From: an uncultured Bacteroides sp.
Lineage (GTDB): Bacteria; Bacteroidota; Bacteroidia; Bacteroidales; Bacteroidaceae
Assembly: GCF_958445495.1 (NCBI RefSeq)
Contig: NZ_CAUCSQ010000002.1
Span: forward strand, 1-64,000
Length of the DNA stretch: 64,000 nucleotides
Direction of reading: 5' to 3'
Position numbers and translations under genes: made by a program. Below the pieces are notes generated by a model. It saw nothing but the letters and a program-made list of their open reading frames with translations, was not told the origin of the DNA and made no database searches. This document shows, piece by piece, positions 1 to 8,300 of the stretch. Every line of letters starts with the position of its first letter. The first letter of the stretch is position 1.

Positions 1-68
1 AGTAGCTCAGTTGATAGAGCATTAGCCTTCCAAGCTGAGGGTCGCGGGTTTGAGTCCCGTCTTCCGCT
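1..68 (+). tRNA. tRNA-Gly (anticodon UCC), 5' end cut by the window
   Basis: The cloverleaf is visible apart from about five missing 5' bases. The acceptor 3' strand CTTCCGC lies at 61-67 with discriminator T at 68. The D arm is AGCTC/GAGC. The anticodon stem TTAGC/GCTGA encloses loop CTTCCAA, giving anticodon TCC, which reads glycine GGA/GGG. The T arm contains the GGTTTGAGTCC segment. No CCA is encoded. A terminator-like hairpin follows at once. Confidence 0.9.
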
Positions 69-73
69 CTCCA

Positions 74-107
74 AAGAGAATCTGAGAAATTAGGTTCTCT
101 TTTTTTT
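74..107 (+). terminator. Intrinsic terminator after tRNA-Gly
   Basis: Arms AAGAGAA (74-80) and TTCTCTT (95-101) form a stem that runs into a T tract of about eight bases. It would end the tRNA transcript before the GH109 gene at 130. Confidence 0.7.
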
Positions 108-129
108 ATTAGTTCAAACCGCTAAGATT

Positions 130-1389
130 ATGAAAGATTCTCCGACACAACCGCATGTGCTCCGTTTGTCCCATCCTCCCATCCCCGTTGTCCGTATCGG
201 AATCATAGGGTTGGGGAACCGGGGGCTGCTCACCTTGCAGCGCTATCTCCAGATTGAGGGGGTAGAGGTTCAGGCTCTCTGTGAAATAAGGGAAGGAAAT
301 CTGAACAAAGCCCGGCAAATACTGAAAGAGGCCGGCCGTCCCGAAGCCATCGGTTATACCGGAACGGAAGGATGGAAAAAGATGTGTGAATCGGACGGGA
401 TAGATTTAATCTTCATCTGTACCGATTGGTTAATGCATACGCCAATGGCTGTTTACGCAATGGAATGCGGCAAGCACACGGCTATCGAGGTTCCGGCTGC
501 GATGAGTGTGGAAGAATGCTGGCAACTGGTTGACACGGCAGAAAAAACGAGGCGACACTGCATCATGCTGGAGAACTGTTGTTACGACCCTTTTGCATTG
601 ATGACTCTCAACATGGCCCGGCAGGGAGTATTCGGAGAAATCATGCATGTGGAGGGGGCATATATCCATGACCTCCGTTCCATGTATTTCGCAGAAGAGA
701 GCGAAGGCGGCTATCATAATCACTGGGGGAAAAGATACAGTATCGAACACACCGGCAACCCTTACCCGACTCACGGACTGGGGCCTGCCTGCCAACTACT
801 GGACATTCATCGCAGCGACCGGATGGAATATCTTGTTTCCATGTCTACACACCAGGCGGGAATGAGTGAATATGCCCGCAGGTTATTCGGCGAACATTCA
901 CCGGAGGCCCGGCAAAAATATCAATTGGGAGACGTCAATACCACTTTAATCCGTACAGCCAAAGGCAAGACAATCATGCTTCAATATGACATCACTACCC
1001 CGCGCCCTTACAGCCGTCTGCAAACGGTATGCGGCACTCTCGGATTCGCCCAGAAATATCCTGTGCCTTGCATTGCTTTGGAACCTGACGGAGACACTCC
1101 GCTTTCCGGAGAAGCGCTGGAAAAAACAATGGCGCGTTACAAACATCCTTTCAGTGCAACCATCGGTGAAGAAGCGCATCGCAAGGGGTTGCCCAACGAA
1201 ATGAATTATGTAATGGATTACCGCCTCATCCATTGCCTGCGCAACGGACTGCCGCTGGACATGGATGTATATGACGCCGCCGAATGGTCTTGCATCACGG
1301 AATTGAGCGAGAAATCCGTCTTGAACAAAAGCATGGCAGTGGAAATTCCGGATTTCACCAGAGGAGCCTGGAAAAAGCGCCCATCCTAA
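130..1389 (+). CDS. GH109-family NAD-dependent glycosidase (Gfo/Idh/MocA fold), no signal peptide
   Basis: Predicted alpha-N-acetylgalactosaminidase-type enzyme of family GH109, 419 residues. These enzymes cleave with a bound NAD. The N-terminal Rossmann motif [11 protein letters not shown] is followed by the family segments [38 protein letters not shown] and [16 protein letters not shown], and the C-terminus carries [13 protein letters not shown] and PDFTRGAW. It is a clear paralogue of the gene at 15068, but it starts directly with a hydrophilic stretch and has no signal peptide or lipobox. A cytoplasmic location is therefore inferred. It lies 85 bp upstream of GH110 on the same strand, probably in one transcript. 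Substrate is inferred from family and context; another alpha-linked sugar is possible. Confidence 0.85.
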   Translation: MKDSPTQPHVLRLSHPPIPVVRIGIIGLGNRGLLTLQRYLQIEGVEVQALCEIREGNLNKARQILKEAGRPEAIGYTGTEGWKKMCESDGIDLIFICTDWLMHTPMAVYAMECGKHTAIEVPAAMSVEECWQLVDTAEKTRRHCIMLENCCYDPFALMTLNMARQGVFGEIMHVEGAYIHDLRSMYFAEESEGGYHNHWGKRYSIEHTGNPYPTHGLGPACQLLDIHRSDRMEYLVSMSTHQAGMSEYARRLFGEHSPEARQKYQLGDVNTTLIRTAKGKTIMLQYDITTPRPYSRLQTVCGTLGFAQKYPVPCIALEPDGDTPLSGEALEKTMARYKHPFSATIGEEAHRKGLPNEMNYVMDYRLIHCLRNGLPLDMDVYDAAEWSCITELSEKSVLNKSMAVEIPDFTRGAWKKRPS

Positions 1390-1474
1390 AACTATTTTTC
1401 CATACCGGAAGGATAAGGCGGGCTCTTTCGAAACATTCCTTATCCATAAATCAGCGCCCCAATAAAAACATAAT

Positions 1475-3340
1475 ATGAAAACATTCTCATCATCAAAGAC
1501 TAGTTGGCTGTCAAAGGCAGGCTTACTGTACGTTTTTTTACTTTGTACAACCTGTGTCTCAGCAGGTAAAATCATTTCAATTTCTGATTTCGGGCTGAAA
1601 CCCGACAGCCGCATCAATGCAGTGCCGTTTGTACAAAAAGCGATTAATGCCTGCAAAGAGAATCCGGGAGCTACGCTTGTCTTCCCGAAAGGAAGATATG
1701 ACTTTTGGGCACAACATGCCATAGAAAGAGATTACTACGAAACAAACACGTATGATGTCAATCCCAAAATCCTTGCCGTATTGCTCGACAGGATGGACAG
1801 CCTGACTATCGACGGCAACGGTTCCGAATTTATCATGCACGGACGGATGCAGCCTTTCACTCTGGACCATTGCCGGAACATTACCTTAAAAAATTTCACC
1901 GTAGACTGGGAAATTCCCCTGACTGCGCAAGGTACTGTCATCGAATCATCTCCCGATTTTATGGAGATAGAGATTGACACGCATCAATTTCCCTATATCA
2001 TAGAGAACAGGCAATTGACTTTTGTCGGCGAGGGATGGAAAAGCAGTTTATGGTCAATCATGCAGTTCGACCCCCAAACTCATCTTGTCTTACCCGATAC
2101 CGGCGACAACTTAGGGTGGCGTTCGTACGACGCGACTGAAATACGCCGCGGACGAGTACGCCTGTCTACCCCGGACAAGGAAGTCAGCAAGTCTTTTCCG
2201 GCGCCGGGCACTCTCCTTGTACTGCGCCACAGCACCCGGGACCATGCAGGTGTTTTCATTTTCCACAGTACCGACGTCCAAATGGAGAATTTGAAAATAT
2301 TCCACACATGCGGATTGGGCATTCTGTCACAATACAGCAAAGACATCACATTCAACGATGTCCATATCATCCCGAACGCCGTCAAGGGGCGTGTATTCAG
2401 CGGACACGACGACGGCTTCCATTTTATGGGATGCAGCGGCCTGCTCAAAATCGAGAATTGCAGTTGGAAAGGATTAATGGACGACCCTATCAACATTCAC
2501 GGCACTTGTTCCCGCATTACGGAGGTCCTCTCTCCCACCCGTATCAAATGCAGATTCATGCAAGACATGAGTGAAGGCATGGAATGGGGACGGCCGGACG
2601 AGCTTATCGGATTCATAGAACACAACACGATGCGCACGGCAGCTACCGGAACAATAAACAAATTCGAACCGCTAAACAAAACCGAGTTTATCATCGAATT
2701 GTCCGCTCCCCTTCCTGCCGGAATAGAATCCGGCTATGTAATAGAGAATCTGACCTGCACCCCTGATGCGGAAATACGCAATTGCCATTTCGGAAGTTGC
2801 CGTGCACGCGGCCTGCTTGTATCCACTCCGGGAAAAGTCATCATAGAAAATTGCATATTCGAATCCAGCGGTTCCGCCATCCTGATTGCCGGAGACGCCA
2901 ATGCATGGTATGAATCCGGAGCCGTTAAAGACGTATCGATACGCAACAATGATTTCCGCTATCCCTGCAACTCTTCAAACTACCAGTTCTGTGAGGCAGT
3001 AATCAGCATTGTCCCGGAAATACCCACACTGGAACAAAAATTCCCTTATCACCGCAACATACGTATCACCGGCAACACCTTCCACCTTTTCGACTACCCG
3101 ATTCTTTTCGCACGCTCCGTAGACGGACTGGCATTTTCCGGCAATACGCTCATACGTGACACCACCTATCAGCCCTGCCATTACCGGAAAGAAGGAATTA
3201 CCCTTGAAGCCTGCAAGGCGGTTGTCATCTCGAACAACAAAATTATAGGGAATGTACTGGGAAAAACCGTTAAACTCGAGAAGATGAAGTCCTCAGACAT
3301 AAAAATAAACGGAAACCCATTTTTCAAGAAAAGCAAATAA
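1475..3340 (+). CDS. GH110 exo-alpha-1,3-galactosidase (parallel beta-helix), secreted
   Basis: Predicted alpha-1,3-galactosidase of family GH110, which removes the terminal galactose of blood-group B and linear alpha-Gal structures. The protein has 621 residues. It has an N-terminal hydrophobic signal (about residues 13-30), then the ISDFGLKPDS opening typical of pectate-lyase-like beta-helices and many short beta-helix turns with LTIDGNG and ITLKNFTVDW motifs. Segment SGHDDGFHFMG places D312-D313 where the family has its catalytic aspartates. It sits directly downstream of a GH109 gene and converges with the sigma gene. Subfamily (A, branched blood-group B; or B, linear) cannot be decided by eye. 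Confidence 0.87.
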   Translation: MKTFSSSKTSWLSKAGLLYVFLLCTTCVSAGKIISISDFGLKPDSRINAVPFVQKAINACKENPGATLVFPKGRYDFWAQHAIERDYYETNTYDVNPKILAVLLDRMDSLTIDGNGSEFIMHGRMQPFTLDHCRNITLKNFTVDWEIPLTAQGTVIESSPDFMEIEIDTHQFPYIIENRQLTFVGEGWKSSLWSIMQFDPQTHLVLPDTGDNLGWRSYDATEIRRGRVRLSTPDKEVSKSFPAPGTLLVLRHSTRDHAGVFIFHSTDVQMENLKIFHTCGLGILSQYSKDITFNDVHIIPNAVKGRVFSGHDDGFHFMGCSGLLKIENCSWKGLMDDPINIHGTCSRITEVLSPTRIKCRFMQDMSEGMEWGRPDELIGFIEHNTMRTAATGTINKFEPLNKTEFIIELSAPLPAGIESGYVIENLTCTPDAEIRNCHFGSCRARGLLVSTPGKVIIENCIFESSGSAILIAGDANAWYESGAVKDVSIRNNDFRYPCNSSNYQFCEAVISIVPEIPTLEQKFPYHRNIRITGNTFHLFDYPILFARSVDGLAFSGNTLIRDTTYQPCHYRKEGITLEACKAVVISNNKIIGNVLGKTVKLEKMKSSDIKINGNPFFKKSK

Positions 3341-3450
3341 CTCTTTCTTTTTTCACATCAATCTGACAGGACTAGGAGATAAAAAATCTCTTTTCATCCG
3401 TAGATTGAGGGATATCAGGCAATTATCCTTTATAGAAACGGTATCTTATA

Positions 3451-3500
3451 AGTACAAAGCCATGTTTTAATGATGATAAACTAAAACATAGCTTTGTACT
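3451..3500. terminator. Long hairpin between convergent GH110 and sigma genes
   Basis: The 19-bp arms 3451-3469 and 3482-3500 pair with a single mismatch around a 12-base loop. The hairpin lies between convergent genes, so a bidirectional terminator is likely. Neither side has a good T tract, so this is inferred from position and stem strength. Confidence 0.5.
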
Positions 3501-3510
3501 CAAACCAACC

Positions 3511-4056
3511 TTATCCCAGAAATACGATAAACAAAGGAAGATTGTCCTTAATAAATTTCAAAGCGAGGGTAATCTGCCGTTCCACCGCTTTTTCACTGAT
3601 TGCGCAACGTTCTGCAATTTCCTTATTGGATAAATGCTCTTCACGGCTCATCCGGAAAATCTGTTGCCTTTTAGGAGGAAGCTGGGCTATTAACTTATCA
3701 ATATAAATTTTTAAATCGGCGGCATCCAGTTCATCTTCCATATTGTAAGAACTCTCTATCCCCCTCAGGGCCGTCATCCTGAAATTCAATTCATTGAAAT
3801 ACCTGCGGGAATAATTGAATATTATATTCCGGGTAATCATAAAAAGAAGTCCGTCAAAATTCTTTTCGATGTCAATCGTTTCCTTCGTTTCCCAGACCTT
3901 GACAAAAACATCCTGGACCACTTCCGAAACTTCGGAAGAAGAAGTTATATAAAGCTGGGCAAAGTTATAAACCTTTAACCAATAACAATCATAGAGTACT
4001 GCAAACGCCGCCGCATCCCCCACCTTTATCTTATCTAAAATCAACTTCTCTTCCAT
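3511..4056 (-). CDS. ECF-type RNA polymerase sigma factor
   Basis: Sigma-70-family ECF factor, 181 residues, the usual length for Bacteroides PUL sigma factors. Region 2 covers roughly residues 10-80 (EVSEVVQDVFVKVWE, FMITRNIIFNYSRR). Region 4 covers roughly 115-175 (LPPKRQQIFRMSREEHLSNK, EIAERCAISEKAVERQI), a helix-turn-helix that reads the -35 element. It should bind core RNA polymerase and activate the SusC/SusD operon when released or activated by its FecR-like partner. That partner is split by an inversion just upstream. The gene has its own promoter-like sequence outside the invertible segment. Confidence 0.92.
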   Translation of the reverse strand: MEEKLILDKIKVGDAAAFAVLYDCYWLKVYNFAQLYITSSSEVSEVVQDVFVKVWETKETIDIEKNFDGLLFMITRNIIFNYSRRYFNELNFRMTALRGIESSYNMEDELDAADLKIYIDKLIAQLPPKRQQIFRMSREEHLSNKEIAERCAISEKAVERQITLALKFIKDNLPLFIVFLG

Positions 4057-4074
4057 TCAGTCTTAATTATACCG

Positions 4075-4105
4075 CAAAAATAAGGAAACAACCATAAAGT
4101 ACAAC
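4075..4105 (-). promoter_or_regulatory. Bacteroides-type promoter of the ECF sigma gene
   Basis: On the minus strand, GTTG (4102-4105, one base from the -33 consensus TTTG) is followed after 19 bases by TATTTTTG (4075-4082), a match to the -7 consensus TAnnTTTG. It lies about 18 bp before the sigma ATG. It is outside the invertible segment, so sigma could be transcribed in both orientations. Confidence 0.6.
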
Positions 4106-4158
4106 ATTTCCAAGCATTTATTTACGAGATACTTCCATTTTAACGAATCACTTGCTTA

Positions 4159-4413
4159 TCATTCTTTAACAGGCTGTTTTTTACCAAGTTCTACAAGAAC
4201 TACGGCAACTTCCCGATGTTCGCATCTCTCTTTTATTTTCCTCCAAATCTGTTCCTTTATTGTTATATCAACGACATCATTTCCGGATTTATTCCATTGT
4301 TTTTTTATTTCTTTACTCACGGAATCCCAGTCAGCAAAGGCTTTTCGCTGCTTTTTCGTCAATCGTCCAGATAACAATTTTTTTATTATTTTTTTCTCCT
4401 TCCCTTTATCCAT
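4159..4413 (-). CDS. FecR-like anti-sigma N-terminal (sigma-binding) domain, detached by inversion
   Basis: This 84-residue ORF matches the cytoplasmic N-terminal domain of Bacteroidetes FecR-like anti-sigma factors. It has a basic start, LLSGRLTKKQRKAFADWDSV, KKQWNK and an IWRKIKERCEH end that normally leads into the membrane helix. Here no helix follows. After VLVEL (residues 72-76, encoded by the left inverted repeat) the frame runs into eight unrelated residues and stops. The missing part lies on the opposite strand from 4617. As drawn, the product would be a soluble sigma-interaction domain. It is co-directional with the sigma gene 102 bp downstream. Whether it inhibits or activates sigma is unknown; in E. 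coli FecR the free N-terminal fragment makes FecI constitutively active (established knowledge). Confidence 0.78.
   Translation of the reverse strand: MDKGKEKKIIKKLLSGRLTKKQRKAFADWDSVSKEIKKQWNKSGNDVVDITIKEQIWRKIKERCEHREVAVVLVELGKKQPVKE
4186..4201 (+). repeat. Left inverted repeat of the invertible anti-sigma segment
   Basis: AAGTTCTACAAGAACT is the exact reverse complement of the 16 bases at 4601-4616. The site is itself a dyad, AGTTCT-ACA-AGAACT, with an asymmetric 3-base core. That form suits a site-specific recombinase target. It fits the AGTTC-N5-GAACT class of Bacteroides invertible repeats as I remember it. Confidence 0.88.
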
Positions 4414-4600
4414 TATCGCTTGTTCTACAGGTTCATAGACTCTTTTAAAACGCCTATATTATAAATACACTTAACACTGTCCTAACCCCACATCCCCGAT
4501 GAAAAAAATATTTATATTTCTATTAACCGACTGATAATTCAATAGTTACATCATAAAATAAATATGGTATCCTCAAAGTGGAATGAAACATTTTTTATTA
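4414..4600. other. AT-rich upstream region carried inside the invertible segment
   Basis: These 187 bp lie upstream of the detached anti-sigma ATG and flip with it. They probably hold the promoter for whichever transcript starts here: leftward into the truncated domain and sigma now, rightward into anti-sigma and SusC after inversion. I found no clean TAnnTTTG/TTTG pair on either strand, so an ECF-type promoter is possible but unproven. Confidence 0.35.
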
Positions 4601-4616
4601 AGTTCTTGTAGAACTT
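4601..4616 (+). repeat. Right inverted repeat of the invertible anti-sigma segment
   Basis: AGTTCTTGTAGAACTT pairs exactly with 4186-4201. Read in frame from 4602 it encodes VLVEL, the same five residues that the other copy encodes on the minus strand, so recombination here keeps the reading frame. Confidence 0.88.
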
Positions 4617-5327
4617 AAGCAATATTCCATCGCAGCCTCCATTATTCTCCTGCTTGCCATAGGAGGTTATTGGATAAGCTCAAGAACAGACAAAACAGAA
4701 AATGAATACATAAAAGTCATAGCTCCCCAAAGCGTAACGCATATTTTACCGGACAGTACCAAAGTATGGATGGAACCGGGAAGTTCCATCCAATATACAA
4801 AAGCATTCAATAAAAACAGGAAGGTCTGGCTGAAAGGCAATTCCCTGTTCGATGTCCGCAAGCATGGAGGCAGTACGTTCCGGGTGTATATCGACCGGGC
4901 GTTCATCGACGTAAAAGGCACTAGCTTCCTGGTTAAACAGCATAATTCCGAGAAAAGCGAAATTACCCTGTTTCAAGGCAAAATAGAATTCAACGTGGAA
5001 CCTACCGGACAAAAGATTGTCATGACCCCCCTGCAGAAAATAGTATATAACCCCGCTGACATCCATACCCGAATAGAAAAGGTTGAAAATATAAAATGGG
5101 AAAACGGCAAATACAATTTTACGGATATCCCCTTGGAAAAACTCATTGAGACGATTAACCGGATGTACAATTCACATGTCATCCTGAAAAAGAGCCTTAA
5201 CCACCAATCGGCATTTACGGGTAACATCCGTTACGACGAACCGCTGGAAGACGTAATCAACAAGATTTGCTTCATTCTGAACCTGGAAAAAGAGGAACAC
5301 GCAAATGAAATTATTCTAAAACACTAA
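4602..5327 (+). CDS. FecR-like anti-sigma, membrane and periplasmic part, cut from its N-terminus by inversion
   Basis: The open frame begins right after an in-frame TAA at 4599-4601. It encodes the membrane helix (SIAASIILLLAIGGYW, from about 4626), then the periplasmic FecR domain (APQSVTHILPDSTKVWMEPG, GNSLFDVR, DVKGTSFLVK, PLQKIVYNP) and the C-terminal region that contacts the STN domain of the receptor (NFTDIPLEKLIETINRMY). The first internal ATG in frame, at 4770, falls inside the FecR domain and would drop the helix, so it is unlikely to give a working protein. The SusC gene starts 10 bp after the stop. As drawn, this half lacks the sigma-binding domain. Flipping 4186-4616 restores a 312-residue protein. 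Confidence 0.85.
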   Translation, partial: VLVELKQYSIAASIILLLAIGGYWISSRTDKTENEYIKVIAPQSVTHILPDSTKVWMEPGSSIQYTKAFNKNRKVWLKGNSLFDVRKHGGSTFRVYIDRAFIDVKGTSFLVKQHNSEKSEITLFQGKIEFNVEPTGQKIVMTPLQKIVYNPADIHTRIEKVENIKWENGKYNFTDIPLEKLIETINRMYNSHVILKKSLNHQSAFTGNIRYDEPLEDVINKICFILNLEKEEHANEIILKH

Positions 5328-5337
5328 TATTAACTTA

Positions 5338-8300
5338 ATGTCTAATCTAAAATGCAAAAGCATGAGAAAAATTCAAATTTCTGACGCCCGGCGATATCTG
5401 AAGTATATCGTATTGGCTTTTCTCTTTTACCCTCTTACGATTCTTGGCGCTCAAGGACATCTTTCGATAAAAGGGCAATCTATCACAATGAAGGAGGCTA
5501 TCCAGCTTATTGAAAAAAACAGTAACTACACTTTCTTCTACAATGCCGTCGATTTAAAGAACATCCGATTGAAAAACATCAATTGTTCGGGTACGGCAGA
5601 GGAAGTATTGAATTATGTACTTTCAAACAGCGGAATAAGCTATATCATTAAAGGGAACGAGGTGATTCTGAAAATAGAGAAAACGGAATCGCTCCAGCAA
5701 TCGTCTTCCAAGCGTACCATTTCCGGTACTGTAACAGACGGAGTTGACGGCAGTCCGATTATCGGGGCCAATATTTTAATCAAAGGAGAACAGACGGGAG
5801 TCATCACTGACTTGGACGGCCATTTCAGCATCCAAATCCCTGCAAACAAACGGATAACGTTAATTGTGACCTATATAGGATATAAAAAACGCGAAGTTCC
5901 CGTAGACGATTTGGGAATAATCAACATCAAGATGGAATCCGACAATGAAATGTTGGACGAAGTGGTGGTAGTCGGTTCGGGTACGCAGAAAAAGGTAAGC
6001 GTGACCGGAGCCATCACCAGCGTGAAAGGAATGGCGCTGAAATCTCCTTCTTCCTCACTGACGAACTCACTGGCAGGAAAACTGTCCGGCGTGATTGCAA
6101 CGACCACCAGCGGCGAACCGGGGTCAGCTTCCGAATTCTACATCCGAGGCATCGCCACTTTCGGCGGCCGTGCCACTCCGCTTATCATGCTCGACGACGT
6201 GGAAATCTCTACCACCGACCTGAACAGAATACCGCCTGAGACAATCGAAAGTTTCTCTATCCTGAAAGATGCGTCGGCAACAGCCATCTACGGTGCGCGA
6301 GGAGCCAACGGCGTAATGCTTATCACCACCAAACGAGGAGAAGAGAACAGTAAAACAAGAATCAACATTACAGTTGAAAATTCATTTGCCATGTCTACGA
6401 GATTCCCTCAGTTTGTTGACGGAGCGACGTGGATGGAAATGTATAACGAAGCGCAAGTGACACGAAACCCTACCGCCACAAAGAAATATACACAAGAGCA
6501 AATCGACGGAACACGCAGCCACGTAAACCCATACATATATCCGGACGTGAACTGGGAAGACGTGATTTTCAAGGATATGACTATGAACCAACGCGCCAAC
6601 ATCAATATATCGGGAGGCGGTTCCAGAGTGACTTATTACATGAGTTTGAATATCAACCATGACACCGGTTTATTGAATACTCCGAAACTCTATTCGTTCA
6701 GGAACAATATCAATAATATGGGATATAACTTCCAGAATAACATCTCCTATAAATTGAGCCCGACGACTAAGATAGAGTTGAATATGAACGCTCAGATTAA
6801 TGTAGGGAAAGGTCCGAACTTCGAGACCAAAGACTTGTTTGCCATGACTCTAAGCGCCAATCCCATCAATTTCCCGGCCACCTATCCGGCACAACAGGGC
6901 GATACGCACGTCCGTTTCGGTAACAGTTATCTAAGCGGGAACACGCTACGTACCAATCCGTACGCTTATATGTCTACATCCTACAAGCAATCGGACGAGA
7001 ATACGCTTAATACATCACTCAAAATCAACCAGGAACTTAATTTCATCACCAAAGGGTTGAGTGTGAATGCATTGGTAAACTTCAAAAACTGGTCGCGCTC
7101 GTCTTTCTACCAACATATAGAGCCGTATTACTACCGGGCAATTCCGGGCAGCTACGACCCTCTCAATCCTGTCGATTATGAACTTGAACGTTTGGGAACC
7201 TCCGGTACGGACTATCTGTCGGAAGGATTCAATGCCAAAGAAGGCGACAGGACCATCATGTTGCAGTTCCAGTTGAACTATGCCCGCCAATTCGGGCTTC
7301 ATAACGTCGGCGGTATGTTGATGTATATGCAGCGCGATTATAAAGTCGGCATGCTTCCCCAACGCAACCAGGGACTTTCCGGACGCTTTACCTATGATTA
7401 CGGGCAACGTTACCTGTTTGAGTTTAACTTCGGTTATAACGGCACGGAACGTCTGGCACGCGAAAACCGGTTCGAATTCTTCCCGGCGGCATCCATCGGT
7501 TGGGTAGTGAGCAACGAAGCTTTTTTCGAAACAATGAAAGATAAGATAGACAATTTTAAGATAAGGGCTTCTTACGGTCTTGTCGGCAGCGACGAAACCG
7601 GATTAATCGCCAATTCCCCGCACTTCCTCTACATCGTTCAGGTTACCTTAGGCAGCGTCGGCTTTACCAGCGGTGTCGAAAACAACTTCTATACAGGTTC
7701 AGGCCCGTTTGTAGACCAGTACGGCGTAGTAAACGGAGGTTGGGAACGCTCCAAGAAGTTTGACGTCGGAATAGACCTTACCCTGTTCAAAAACTGGCAA
7801 GTCACTGCCGACTATTTCAAGGAACGCCGCTATAACATCCTCGTACACCGGGAGGCATGGCCCGAATCTCTGGGATACTACACCGCCAAACCTTGGAAAA
7901 ATATGGGTGAGGTAGACAACTGGGGATTTGAAGTCAGCAGTTCGTACCATCATCAAATCAATAAAGACCTGTCGGTAGATATCCGTGGCAATTTCACCTA
8001 TACCCAGAATAAGTATGTGAGCCTGGACGAACCCGTTTATCCGTATGCATGGAAAATCGAAACGGGACATACCATCAATTCCAGGTTCGGTTACATAGCC
8101 GAAGGACTGTTCCAAAGCCAGGAAGAGATAGACAACAGCCCGAAACAGGATTTGGGAAGTACGGTAGAACCGGGTGACATCAAATACCGCGATATCAACG
8201 GCGACGGCGTAATCAACGAGTATGACCGTTCCCTGATTTCCGAATATAACAACACTCCGCGCATTCAGTACGGTTTCGGAATGAACGTGACCTATAAGAA

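Larger units (their letters stand above)
4186..4616. other. Predicted 431-bp invertible DNA segment (intragenic phase switch)
   Basis: The segment is bounded by perfect 16-bp inverted repeats and contains the 5' part of the anti-sigma gene plus about 185 bp of upstream sequence. Inverting it moves the N-terminal ATG from 4413 (minus) to 4389 (plus). It also joins the valine-leucine-valine-glutamate-leucine codons of the repeat in frame to the lysine codon at 4617. The result is a 312-codon ORF, 4389-5327, with a cytoplasmic domain, a membrane helix and a periplasmic FecR domain. No recombinase gene is in the window, so the enzyme must act in trans. The inference rests on the repeats and on the exact in-frame restoration. 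Confidence 0.87.

Noticed and set aside
1411..1445. Terminator between GH109 and GH110
   Set aside because: The 8-bp stem with a 19-base loop is weak and has no T tract, so I did not list it as a feature.
3451..3500. A second invertible segment
   Set aside because: The arms are only 12 bp apart, so they form a hairpin rather than flank a switchable segment.
4422..4429. A third recombination site, since GTTCTACA recurs near the anti-sigma ATG
   Set aside because: Only half of the dyad is present; the matching arm is missing.
4770..5327. A complete short anti-sigma gene starting at the ATG 4770
   Set aside because: This start falls inside the FecR domain and removes the membrane helix; the same frame runs back to 4602.
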